Shown in pieces: positions 16,617-25,035 of a DNA stretch of 64,000 nt. Position 1 is the stretch's first letter. Each line of letters begins with the position of its first letter. The notes below the pieces were generated by a model. That model searched no databases. It saw nothing but the letters and a program-made list of their open reading frames with translations, and was not told where the DNA came from. This DNA is from Mycolicibacterium peregrinum (GTDB taxonomy: Bacteria; Actinomycetota; Actinomycetes; Mycobacteriales; Mycobacteriaceae): positions 124,001 through 188,000 of the forward strand of contig NZ_LZSO01000013.1 of NCBI RefSeq assembly GCF_001665785.1, in the 5' to 3' direction. The position numbers and the translations under genes are program-made.

Positions 16617-17839
16617 TGATCGGTACCCGTTGCGACGGTGCCGGATTCGGTCAGCGCCGTGATCTCGTCGGCACCGAGCCCGAGGTGCTGGGCCAACACG
16701 GACATGGTGTCGCCGCCGAGCGCGGGCGCGGGGACTGCGGGCGGATACACCCCGCCGATCGATACCGGCAGGCCGGGCGCCAGGTAGGTGCCGATGCGGG
16801 GTTGTTCCAGCGGCGTGAACAGCGGGTTGGCGACCACCCGCTCGTTGACCGCGACCTCGGCGAAGCTGCGGTACCGCTCCCAGAGCACCGAGGTTCCCGA
16901 CAGTGCCGCGCTGATCTCCTCGGCGGTGTGCTCGCTGAACCACAGGGTGAACAATCCGGTGAGGGCATCGCGGTGGGTGTAGCGCTGGCCTTCGTCGGTG
17001 AAGTCGGCGCCGAACGCCTCGGCAAGGGCGGCAACGGCTTTGGTGGTCCCGGTGACCTCGGTGAGGTCCCGGAAGTGCCTGCCGGTCAGCGCCACGAGCA
17101 TGAACCCGACACCGTCGCTGCTGGTGAAGTTCTGCCCGTAGGTGCCGTACAAGCTGTTTCCGAGTCGTTCGCGGCTGGTGCCGTTGATCATCACCTCGGT
17201 CAGGAATCCGAGACTGCCCGCCGTGGCGAGCGCGACGTTCTCCAACGGGATGCTGATCCGGGCGCCCTCACCGGTGGCGTCACGGTGGCGCAGTGCGGCG
17301 CTGACCGCCAGCGCCACGTACAGCCCGCAGCTGACATCCCAGGCCGGCAGCACGTGGTTCACCGGGGTGGACAGCTGGGCGGGCCCGGTGACCATCGGGA
17401 AGCCGAGCCCGGCGTTGACCGTGTAATCCACGCCGGTGCCGCCGTCCGCGCGCCCCGACACCTCGACGTGAATGAGGTCCGGACGCAAAGCGGACAGAAC
17501 ATCGTACGAATGCCATTGCCGTCCAGCCACATTCGTGATGAGAACCCCGGCTTCGGCGATCAGGCGTTGCACCAGCTGCTGCCCCTCAGGCGAGCGCATG
17601 TCGGCGGCCAGTGAACGCTTGCCCTTGTTCAGCCCGGCCCAGTAGATACTGTCGCCGTCGTCGGTGAGCGGCCAGCGGTGATAGTCGGCAGCGCCGCCGA
17701 TGGGGTCCACCCGCACCACCTCGGCACCCAGCTGAGCGAGCGTCATGCCGGCCAGCGGCACGGCGACGAAGCTGGAGATCTCGACGATCCGCACCCCGGC
17801 CAGCGGGCGGGTCGGGTCCGGCGTTACAGAATCGGCCAT
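16613..17839 (-). CDS. CaiB/BaiF family CoA transferase
   Basis: A 408-residue type III CoA transferase, normal in length for the family, beginning MADSVTPDPTRPLAGVRIVE. The family blocks are LAQLGAEVVRVDPIGG, DYHRWPLTDDGDSIYWAGLNKGKRSL, DLIHVEVSG and GEGARISIPLENVALA. Type III transferases move CoA between an acyl-CoA donor and a carboxylate through a covalent enzyme-aspartyl intermediate. With a glutaryl-CoA dehydrogenase in the same operon, activation of glutarate or a related dicarboxylate (as by succinyl-CoA:glutarate CoA transferase) is the best guess. A TTG three codons upstream is an alternative start. Confidence 0.9.
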   Translation of the reverse strand: MADSVTPDPTRPLAGVRIVEISSFVAVPLAGMTLAQLGAEVVRVDPIGGAADYHRWPLTDDGDSIYWAGLNKGKRSLAADMRSPEGQQLVQRLIAEAGVLITNVAGRQWHSYDVLSALRPDLIHVEVSGRADGGTGVDYTVNAGLGFPMVTGPAQLSTPVNHVLPAWDVSCGLYVALAVSAALRHRDATGEGARISIPLENVALATAGSLGFLTEVMINGTSRERLGNSLYGTYGQNFTSSDGVGFMLVALTGRHFRDLTEVTGTTKAVAALAEAFGADFTDEGQRYTHRDALTGLFTLWFSEHTAEEISAALSGTSVLWERYRSFAEVAVNERVVANPLFTPLEQPRIGTYLAPGLPVSIGGVYPPAVPAPALGGDTMSVLAQHLGLGADEITALTESGTVATGTDQ

Positions 17840-17849
17840 GCCAGTCAAG

Positions 17850-20012
17850 CTATCGTGCGCCGACCAGTTTCACCGCGGCGGCCTCGATGGTGTCCTCGGA
17901 CAGCAACACCTGCAATGCGGCATCGCCCAGCGGGATGAAGCTGTCGGCACTGGCCACGCGTTGCACGCTGCCGTTGAAGCCGCGGTCGACGAGTTCGGCC
18001 AGCACACCTTCCCCCACTCCTCCGGTGCGGCGGGTCTCGTCGACGATGAGCACCCGGCCGGTCGCATCCGCCTCGCGCAGCATGTCCTCGACCGGCAGCG
18101 GCGACAGCCAGCGCAGGTCGACCACCCGCGCGGCGATCCCAGCCTGTTCCAGGCGACGCGCCACCCGCAGGCTCATCCACAATCCGTTGCCGAACGTCAG
18201 GATGGTCAGGTCGGCGCCGGCACCGTAGGTACGAGCCGCACCGATGCTCACGGGCTCGGTCGGATAGGGCGCCAGCCATTCCTGATCGCCGTCGTTGTGA
18301 AGGTCCTTGGTGTGATACAGGGCGATCGGTTCGAGGTAAATGCACACGGCGCCGGCGGCTTTCGCGGCGGCGACGCAGGTGTGCAGCATCGCCGCGGCAT
18401 CGTCGGGCCGGGCCGGGGAAGCGATCACCACCCCGGGGATGTCGCGGATCGCGGCGATCGAGTCGTCGTTGTGGAAGTGGCCGCCGAACCCCTTCTGGTA
18501 GCCGTAACCCGCGATCCGCACCACCATCGGATTCCGGTACTGGCGGTTCGAGAAGAACTGCAGCGTGGCTCCCTCGCCGCGGATCTGGTCGGCGGCGTTG
18601 TGCAGATAGGCCAGGTACTGGATCTCCGGGATCGGCAGCAGACCCGATACGCCTGCTCCGAGCGCCAGTCCCAGGATGGTCTGTTCGTCGAGCAGCGTGT
18701 CGAATACGCGGGCGGGTCCGGCGGAGCTCTGCAGGCCCCGGGTGACGCCGTAGACGCCGCCTTTGCGGGCGATGTCCTCTCCGAATGCGATCGCCTCGGG
18801 GTGCGTCTGCAGCACATCCTTGAGGGCTCGGTTGATGGCCAGCGCCAGCGTCAGCGGCGCGCCGCCCGGTTCTGCCGGACCGACCACCGACACCGCCCGA
18901 GCCTCGTCGAAGGTGTCGCGCAGCGGTTTCATCACCGCCGGCGCACTGTCGAGCTGGGGGCAGGCTCTGAGCTCGTCCGCCAGCGCGATCACCTCGGTCC
19001 GTTTGGCCTCGTAGCGCTCGACGGCCTCGCCGGCGGTGAGCACGCCGTGTGCCACAAGGATTCTGGCGGTGTTGAGAACCGGATCTCGGTCGTAGTCGGC
19101 CAGGATTTCATCGGGCCTGCGATACGCCGGTTCGTAGTCGGAGCCGGCGTGACCCATCAGCCGAACCGTACCGAGGTGCAGGAAGGCGGGTTTTCGATGA
19201 TTGCGGACCCACTGTGCGGCGGCCAATGCGGTGCCGAACGCCGCGATCAGATCGCAGCCGTCGGCGGCGAAGTACTGGAGTCCGTCGCGGTCGGCATAGG
19301 TCCGGGCCACCCAACCGCGCGGCGTCTTGGTGCTGATCCCGATGCCGTTGTCTTCGCAGACGAACAGCAGCGGCATGGGAAGCCCCTGGTAGGAGGCGTG
19401 CAGTGCGGCATTGATGGCGCCAACGGCCGTCGAGTGGTTGGCCGAGGCATCACCGAAACTGCACACCGTGACCGCATCGTCGGGCCACGGACAGGCGACA
19501 TCGAGCTTGCGGGCCCGGGCGATCGAAAAGGCGACCCCCACCGCGCGCGGCAGGTGCGAGGCGATCGTCGACGTCTGCGGAATGATGTTCAGGTCGTGGC
19601 GCCCGAACACCTTGTGCCGCCCACCGGAAATCGGTTCGTCAGTGGCTGCGACCAGACCCAGCAGCACATCGCGCACAGGATCGCTGCCGGTCACCTGAGC
19701 AGCACGGGCCAGGTAGAAACCCCCGGAACGGTAATGCAGCAGCGCCGGATCGTCTGCGCGCAGCGCCGCGGCGACCGCCGCATTGCCCTCGTGCCCGGAT
19801 GATCCGATCGTGTAGAAGCCCTTACCCTGTGCCCGCAACCAGCGCGCTGCGAGGTCGAGGTGACGACTGCCCAGCTGGGCGTCGAAGAGGGCCAACGCAT
19901 TCCGTTCGGTCAACGCCGATCCATCGGGCCACGGCTGGTCGCCGGGTCCGGTCAACTCCGAAACGGCGGTGCGGAAGTATTCGTCGATGGCTTCGTGGTG
20001 AGAACTGGCCAC
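17850..20012 (-). CDS. Thiamine-pyrophosphate-dependent 2-oxoacid dehydrogenase E1, alpha and beta fused
   Basis: A 720-residue protein in which E1-alpha (about residues 1-345) and E1-beta (about 365-720) are fused. The alpha half has YTIGSSGHEGNAAVAAAL and a TPP site beginning FGDASANHSTAVGAINAALH and ending in CEDN. The beta half has LALAINRALKDVLQTHP, FGEDIARKGGVYGVTRGLQ and the C-terminal VVDLRWLSPLPVED. It is most like the branched-chain 2-oxoacid dehydrogenase E1 group. E1 decarboxylates a 2-oxo acid and passes the acyl group to lipoyl-E2, but no E2 or E3 gene is present here. It starts at a GTG behind AGGAGG. The substrate is unknown; in this operon a C5-C6 2-oxo dicarboxylate is conceivable. 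Confidence 0.9.
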   Translation of the reverse strand: MASSHHEAIDEYFRTAVSELTGPGDQPWPDGSALTERNALALFDAQLGSRHLDLAARWLRAQGKGFYTIGSSGHEGNAAVAAALRADDPALLHYRSGGFYLARAAQVTGSDPVRDVLLGLVAATDEPISGGRHKVFGRHDLNIIPQTSTIASHLPRAVGVAFSIARARKLDVACPWPDDAVTVCSFGDASANHSTAVGAINAALHASYQGLPMPLLFVCEDNGIGISTKTPRGWVARTYADRDGLQYFAADGCDLIAAFGTALAAAQWVRNHRKPAFLHLGTVRLMGHAGSDYEPAYRRPDEILADYDRDPVLNTARILVAHGVLTAGEAVERYEAKRTEVIALADELRACPQLDSAPAVMKPLRDTFDEARAVSVVGPAEPGGAPLTLALAINRALKDVLQTHPEAIAFGEDIARKGGVYGVTRGLQSSAGPARVFDTLLDEQTILGLALGAGVSGLLPIPEIQYLAYLHNAADQIRGEGATLQFFSNRQYRNPMVVRIAGYGYQKGFGGHFHNDDSIAAIRDIPGVVIASPARPDDAAAMLHTCVAAAKAAGAVCIYLEPIALYHTKDLHNDGDQEWLAPYPTEPVSIGAARTYGAGADLTILTFGNGLWMSLRVARRLEQAGIAARVVDLRWLSPLPVEDMLREADATGRVLIVDETRRTGGVGEGVLAELVDRGFNGSVQRVASADSFIPLGDAALQVLLSEDTIEAAAVKLVGAR

Positions 20013-20062
20013 CTGGCCTCCTGAGCTCGCGGTGGGCGGACGATAGGCGCAACGCCGACTCG

Positions 20063-21262
20063 TCAGCGGAACGCCGGAATTCCGGTGAGCGCCTGCCCGA
20101 TGATCAGACTATGCATTTCGCTGGTGCCTTCGTAGGTCAACACCGATTCCAGGTTGTTGGCGTGGCGCATCACCGGATACTCGGCCGTGATACCGCTGGC
20201 GCCCAGGATGGTGCGCGCGGTGCGGGCGATTTCCAGGGCTTCCCGGACATTGTTGAGCTTGCCGAGGCTGACCTGATCCGGAACCAGATCGCCGGTGTCC
20301 TTGCGCCTGCCGAGGTGCAGTGCGAGCAACAGACCCTTGCCGTACTCCAGCGTCATGTCGGCGAGCTTCTGCTGGGTGAGCTGGAAGCCCCCGATCGGCC
20401 GGCCGAACTGTTCACGTGACCGCGCATACTCCAGCGCGGTCTGTAGGCAGTCCCGTGCCGCACCGAGTGCACCGAACACGATGCCGAATCGCGCTTCGTT
20501 CAGGCAGCGCAGCGGCGCCCCGAGACTGGTCGCGCCGGGTAGCCGTGCGCTGTCGGGCAGCCGGACACCGTCGAGTACCAACTCACTGGTCACCGACGCC
20601 CGCAGCGACATCTTAGATTTTATTGTGTTGGCGGTGAAACCCGTTGTGTCCGTAGGCACGACGAAGCCGCGGACACCCTCGTCGGTGCGCGCCCAGATGA
20701 CGGCCAGATCGGCCACCGATCCGTTGGTGATCCACATCTTGGTGCCGGTCAGCACCCAGTCACCGCCGGACCGGATGGCCCGGGTTCGCATCCCGGCCGG
20801 GTTTGACCCGTGGTCGGGTTCGGTGAGGCCGAAGCACCCGATGGCGCGGCCGGCGGCCATCTCCGGAAGCCAACGCTGCTTCTGCTCCTCGCTGCCGAAT
20901 GCGTGAATGGCGAACATGGCCAGCGATCCCTGCACGCTGACCAGCGACCGGATCCCAGAGTCACCGGCTTCCAGCTCCAGACAGGCCAACCCGTAGGCCA
21001 CCGCGCTGGTGCCCGCGCATCCGTAACCCTGCAGGTGCATGCCGAGCAGCCCGAGTTCGCCGAGCTTGCCGGCCAATTCCCGGGCCGGGAGCTCGCCGCT
21101 CTCATACCAACTCGCGATGTGCGGGCTGATATTGCGCTGGACGACCGACCGCACGGTGTCGCGGATCTCGCGTTCTTCGGCCGAGAGCAGGGCATCGACG
21201 CCGAACATCGTGTCGGCGCCGACGATTCCGGAACTGTGTGGGGCCACAGCAGCTTCAACCAT
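20063..21262 (-). CDS. Glutaryl-CoA dehydrogenase-like acyl-CoA dehydrogenase
   Basis: A 399-residue FAD enzyme whose sequence tracks glutaryl-CoA dehydrogenase closely. Visible blocks are GYGCAGTSAVAYGL, ELEAGDSGIRSLVSVQGSL (its Arg corresponds to the glutaryl-carboxylate-binding Arg94 of the human enzyme), GCFGLTEPDHGSNP, WITNGSVADLAVIWAR and LESVLTYEGTSEMH, which contains the catalytic Glu. The reaction is oxidative decarboxylation of glutaryl-CoA to crotonyl-CoA, CO2 and reduced flavin. It follows the enamidase-like gene in the operon after a 27-base gap. This is the strongest clue that the pathway ends in glutaryl-CoA. Confidence 0.93.
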   Translation of the reverse strand: MVEAAVAPHSSGIVGADTMFGVDALLSAEEREIRDTVRSVVQRNISPHIASWYESGELPARELAGKLGELGLLGMHLQGYGCAGTSAVAYGLACLELEAGDSGIRSLVSVQGSLAMFAIHAFGSEEQKQRWLPEMAAGRAIGCFGLTEPDHGSNPAGMRTRAIRSGGDWVLTGTKMWITNGSVADLAVIWARTDEGVRGFVVPTDTTGFTANTIKSKMSLRASVTSELVLDGVRLPDSARLPGATSLGAPLRCLNEARFGIVFGALGAARDCLQTALEYARSREQFGRPIGGFQLTQQKLADMTLEYGKGLLLALHLGRRKDTGDLVPDQVSLGKLNNVREALEIARTARTILGASGITAEYPVMRHANNLESVLTYEGTSEMHSLIIGQALTGIPAFR

Positions 21263-21289
21263 ATTTCTGGACTCCTGGTGGTTGTCGGT

Positions 21290-22510
21290 TCAGCAGCACC
21301 CGATGCGGCGCGCCGTGGATTGTGCGGCCGGCACGGGCTCGCCGCGCCATTTGACCGCGCGACTCGGAGGCGGGGTCTGTTCACTGCGTGTCTTCACCAG
21401 CGGCACACCGTCGACCAGCACCGTCGCGATGCCCGGCAGGTCACCGACGGCAAAGCACTCAAGGGCGTCGACGGCGGATGATCCGGTGATCGGTCCGAGG
21501 ACCAGCAGGTCGGCAGGTCGCCCTTCCGCGAGCACCCCGGTGTCCAGCCCGTGTGCCCGCGCGGTCTGGCCGGTGGCCGCCGCAACCGCGCGAAGCGGGT
21601 CGACACCGCAGATCGACGCCAGAAAACAGATGTTGCGCAGCATTCCCCGCGGGATCACGCCGGTGCCGCCGGGAGTGTCGGTGCCGAGTGTGAGCCTGCC
21701 GAGTTCATCGCGCGCGGACAGTTGGTCGACGACCAGTTTGGTCGCGCGGTAGTTCATGGAACTGCACACCTCGACGTGGGCCGAAGGAAGGTCGGCGATG
21801 ATCGCCACGATGTCCTCGTCAGGTGGTGGGATCGGACCACCCGAGATATGACCGACGATGTCCGGTCTGACCGCCACCACGACGTCACGCCCGGCGACCC
21901 GGCTCGACCCGGACCGCGACACCCCGCCCGAGTGCATCTTGACGGTCATGCCGCGTTCATGGGCCCATCGGACGTAGCGCTGCGCTTCACCGTCCCCCAG
22001 CCGGCTCCAGTCGTAGAAGATGAACTTGAGGTGCTCGATGCCTTCGCGGCGCGCCCGGTCGAAGTGCTCCTCGGTCATGCCCGGCACGAGTAGCACCGTG
22101 CCCGCGTTGACTTTCACGCCCGAAGGGCGCGCACGCCCGGTGGTGTGCTTGGACGTGATCGCGATGCTCAGTACGAGTTCCGGTGTCAGCGCACCGAAAT
22201 CCAAGCCGGGGATGTGCAGTTCGCCCGCCGACACCATCGAGGTGGTCCCGCCCTGCAGGTAGTTGCCGATCCAACCGATCGAGTTCTGCGCCGGAGTCCA
22301 CTCACCGAACGTCGGATGCACGTGCCCGTCGACGAGTCCGGGCATGACGGTCAACCCGCCGGCGGACAGCACGTGGTCGGGATCGTGGTGGTCGACCCCG
22401 ATGCCTGCGACGTATCCGTCCTCGATCAGCAGTGTGGTGTCACGCAGGGGTGGCGACGATGCATCGCCGGACACCAGCAGTCCGATGTCCTCCACGAGCA
22501 GTGTGGTCAC
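21290..22510 (-). CDS. Enamidase-like amidohydrolase (cyclic enamide hydrolase)
   Basis: A 406-residue metal-dependent amidohydrolase. The N-terminal metal site is GLVDGHVHP. The middle has SGVKVNAGTVLLVPGMTEE and RGMTVKMHSGGVSRSGSSRV, then PDIVGHISGGP. The C-terminal part has LGRLTLGTDTPGGTGVIPRG and SRSEQTPPP-like spacing near the end. From memory of the family this pattern is that of enamidase from nicotinate fermentation, which opens 1,4,5,6-tetrahydro-6-oxonicotinate to 2-formylglutarate and ammonia. The start is GTG 22510, behind GGGAGGATCT; the upstream extension has no ribosome-binding site. It heads the five-gene operon, with a GntR operator 23 bases upstream. The exact substrate is inferred, not shown. 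Confidence 0.87.
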   Translation of the reverse strand: MTTLLVEDIGLLVSGDASSPPLRDTTLLIEDGYVAGIGVDHHDPDHVLSAGGLTVMPGLVDGHVHPTFGEWTPAQNSIGWIGNYLQGGTTSMVSAGELHIPGLDFGALTPELVLSIAITSKHTTGRARPSGVKVNAGTVLLVPGMTEEHFDRARREGIEHLKFIFYDWSRLGDGEAQRYVRWAHERGMTVKMHSGGVSRSGSSRVAGRDVVVAVRPDIVGHISGGPIPPPDEDIVAIIADLPSAHVEVCSSMNYRATKLVVDQLSARDELGRLTLGTDTPGGTGVIPRGMLRNICFLASICGVDPLRAVAAATGQTARAHGLDTGVLAEGRPADLLVLGPITGSSAVDALECFAVGDLPGIATVLVDGVPLVKTRSEQTPPPSRAVKWRGEPVPAAQSTARRIGCC

Positions 22511-22532
22511 AGATCCTCCCAGCGTTTGGATT

Positions 22533-22549
22533 TTGTATACACTATCCGA
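22533..22549 (-). promoter_or_regulatory. Putative GntR operator B1, upstream of the enamidase operon
   Basis: TTGTATACACTATCCGA on the plus strand; read on the minus strand it is TCGGATAGTGTATACAA. It fits the consensus TTGGATA-N3-TATCCAA shared with three sites between 30.8 and 34.1 kb. TAGTGT on the minus strand looks like a -10 element, so bound protein would block transcription. Confidence 0.65.
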
Positions 22550-22620
22550 TGTTGGTCTATCGGCATAGTGCAACTACGGACACCCGGCTGCGATGCCCGC
22601 CGACTCAGGCCTGTTGGTAT

Positions 22621-23646
22621 TCACCGCTGCCGCAACCACATCGGTGCCGCCAACGGCGCCACGAACACGATCAGCACCACGATCAACGCCCCGGCGAAAT
22701 TCATCGCCAGCCGCACGGCGCCCTCGTACCACGGGAACAAACCCGGGTATTCACTGATCACCAGCAGCACGGGAGGTCCGGTGATCGCCCACCACGTGTA
22801 GTTGACGGGCCGCAGCGCCATCGCGAGCAGGAACAGCATCACGGTCAGTCCGATCACCACCGGCGCCGGCGGATGTGCCCCCAACAGCGCCGCGGCGATC
22901 ACCGCGCCGACCGCGTTACCCGAAAGCCGCTGGGCCAAGCGCTGACCGGTCCGGGACTGGGTCGGCTGAATGGTCAGCAGCACGCTGGTGACCAACCAAT
23001 GACCGCCCACCATGTCGGCGGGCAACAGTGTCGCCATCAGTACGGCCAGCCCCACGGCGACCCCTACCCGAACCGCATGAGCCGCCCCGGCCGGGGCACT
23101 CGACGCGGTCGGCTCATCCTCGCCGCGGTTCCGCAGCCGGGATGCCGCAAACCACACCACCCATCCCGCGAACACGATGACGATGCCGACGAGATACGGC
23201 CACAACGCCGCCGGACCCGTGGCGTCGCGATCCAAGTCGATGGAGATCAGGACCACCGCCAGGCCCGCAGTCGCACCGACCCCTGGCACGAGTGCGCCCA
23301 CGATCGACGCCGCGATGGTGAGCGTCGCGAGTACCACAGCGTTGTGCATGCTGACGACGAGCGTTCCGGCGACCATCACCGTCGTGGCCCGTACTGCCAT
23401 GGTGTGCACGGCCGGGCGCCAGGCGGTGGGGATCTCGGGAACGGCGGTCAGCACGAAGCCCAGTCCGATCGCCGACCCCCACTCGGCCCGGCCCGACAAC
23501 GCTGTGCCACACAGGATCACACCCAGCCCGACGGCCAGCGCAGCACCCATCCCCCACCGGCTGCGGCCCACGGGACGCAGGAGCTCCGGAGTGCGGACCC
23601 GGGCGCCGTCAACAGGGCTGTCGGCAGGCCCCGCGCGCGGCGTCAT
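22621..23646 (-). CDS. FUSC-like integral membrane protein, possible aromatic acid exporter
   Basis: A 341-residue membrane protein with roughly ten hydrophobic segments in two sets separated by a charged stretch near the middle (ASRLRNRGEDEPT). The second set contains GGHWLVTSVLLTIQPTQSRTGQRLAQRLSGNAVGA, the signature region of FUSC/YccS-type proteins associated with export of aromatic acids. The ATG at 23646 overlaps the CoxS-like stop (TGATG). It is the last gene of the uptake and hydroxylation operon, so export of a toxic intermediate or by-product is a reasonable idea. Confidence 0.82.
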   Translation of the reverse strand: MTPRAGPADSPVDGARVRTPELLRPVGRSRWGMGAALAVGLGVILCGTALSGRAEWGSAIGLGFVLTAVPEIPTAWRPAVHTMAVRATTVMVAGTLVVSMHNAVVLATLTIAASIVGALVPGVGATAGLAVVLISIDLDRDATGPAALWPYLVGIVIVFAGWVVWFAASRLRNRGEDEPTASSAPAGAAHAVRVGVAVGLAVLMATLLPADMVGGHWLVTSVLLTIQPTQSRTGQRLAQRLSGNAVGAVIAAALLGAHPPAPVVIGLTVMLFLLAMALRPVNYTWWAITGPPVLLVISEYPGLFPWYEGAVRLAMNFAGALIVVLIVFVAPLAAPMWLRQR

Positions 23647-24167
23647 CACCCGGATTCGCCGGCGGCGTCCAGCACCGCCTGCACAATGCCTTGGTAGCCG
23701 GTGCAACGGCAGATATTGCCCGACAACGCCTCTCGCACTGAATCCTCGGTCAGCGGCTTCTCGGTGTCGGGATCACGCAGCAGCTCGACTGCAGTGACGA
23801 GGAACCCCGGGGTACAGAACCCGCACTGCAGACCCCCTCGCTCGGAAAACGCCTCACGCAGCCTTCTCGTCTCCTCGAATTCCTCGAGACCCTCGACCGT
23901 TGTCACCCGCATCCCATCGATCTGCACCGCCAGCATGAGGCAGGTGCGCACGCTGCGACCATCGAGGAATACCGAACAAGCGCCACACACCCCGTGCTCG
24001 CAACCCAGATGTGTTCCGGTCAGGCCCAGTTCGTCCCGCAGGAAATCGGCCAGCGTCAATCGCGGCGGCACCGTGCGCTGTATCAACCTGCCGTTGACCA
24101 CAGCAGAGATCGGCACACTCGCCGGCGGTTGCGCCACATCGGCAGCCGGCGCCTCAATTGCCCGCAT
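23646..24167 (-). CDS. Molybdenum hydroxylase small subunit, [2Fe-2S] protein (CoxS-like)
   Basis: A 173-residue iron-sulphur subunit of the xanthine dehydrogenase/CO dehydrogenase family. The plant-type cluster motif is GCEHGVCGACSVFLDG plus a later Cys in VRTCLML. The second cluster uses CGFCTPG and CRCTGY. It passes electrons from the molybdenum centre to the FAD subunit. The first 20 residues are an extra N-terminal extension rich in Ala and Pro. It overlaps the 3' end of the FAD-subunit gene by 14 bases and is cotranscribed with it. Confidence 0.95.
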   Translation of the reverse strand: MRAIEAPAADVAQPPASVPISAVVNGRLIQRTVPPRLTLADFLRDELGLTGTHLGCEHGVCGACSVFLDGRSVRTCLMLAVQIDGMRVTTVEGLEEFEETRRLREAFSERGGLQCGFCTPGFLVTAVELLRDPDTEKPLTEDSVREALSGNICRCTGYQGIVQAVLDAAGESG

Positions 24168-25035
24168 GGACGGTCTCCTGCCCCTGTTCGATGCGTCGTT
24201 GCGCTTCGGTCAACGCCTGCGCCAAAGCCTCGGCGCACAACCGCCGCGAGTAGTCGGGATCGTCAGACGATGGTTCGGCGGTGTCGGCCCAGTGCTGTGC
24301 CAGGCCTCGCCACAACGGCTCCGAGGGGCGTTCACCGACCACCTCGTCGCCGGTGAACAACAGCGGCCGGTCCGCGGCGCTGAGGGCACCGGCCCGCAAC
24401 GACGCGATCCGGCCGGTGCTGTCGACACTCAGCAGACAGCCGGCGCCCGCCAACCCGTAATCACCATGCTGCCGGGCATATTCGACGAATCCCCAGCCTT
24501 GATCGCGTCCGATGGCGGGGATCGACACCCACGTGACCATCTCGTCCGGTTCGAGCGCGTTGGTGTAGAACGACACGAACATGTCCTCGGCCGCGACAGC
24601 GCGACGGCCGCCGCTCGCGGACTCGGTATGAAATGTCGCGCCGAGCACCAAGGTGGCCAACGGCATTTCGGCCGCCGGATCGGCGTGAGCCACCGATCCG
24701 CCGAGAGTTCCGCGGTTACGAATGCCGATGTGTCCGATGTGGCCTGCAGCGGCGGCCAGCAGCGGCGCCCGTGCCCAGATCAACGGATCGACCTCCACGG
24801 TGCGATGAGTCACCAAGGCGCCGAGGATCAGATCGTCGGTGTCGTCGAACACCCGCCGGAGTTCGTCGAGGCGGCCGATGTCGATGATCACGCTCGGTCG
24901 CGCCAACCGAAGGTTCATCAGCGCCATCAGGGACTGCCCGCCGGCCATCAGTTTGGCGTCGGGATAACGCGCCAACTGCTCAAGGGCCTCGCCGATCGAA
25001 TCCGGGCGGAGGTAGTGAAAGGGCGCCGGCTTCAC
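24154..25035 (-). CDS. Molybdenum hydroxylase medium subunit, FAD-binding (CoxM-like)
   Basis: A 293-residue FAD subunit with the two flavin motifs of the family, AGGQSLMALMNLRLARP and a TLGGSVAHADPAAEMP segment. A C-terminal CoxM domain follows. It accepts electrons from the iron-sulphur subunit. The start is GTG at 25035, overlapping the large-subunit stop as GTGA; the longer frame lies inside that gene. Gene order is L-M-S, as in many CO dehydrogenase-like clusters. Confidence 0.94.
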   Translation of the reverse strand: MKPAPFHYLRPDSIGEALEQLARYPDAKLMAGGQSLMALMNLRLARPSVIIDIGRLDELRRVFDDTDDLILGALVTHRTVEVDPLIWARAPLLAAAAGHIGHIGIRNRGTLGGSVAHADPAAEMPLATLVLGATFHTESASGGRRAVAAEDMFVSFYTNALEPDEMVTWVSIPAIGRDQGWGFVEYARQHGDYGLAGAGCLLSVDSTGRIASLRAGALSAADRPLLFTGDEVVGERPSEPLWRGLAQHWADTAEPSSDDPDYSRRLCAEALAQALTEAQRRIEQGQETVHAGN

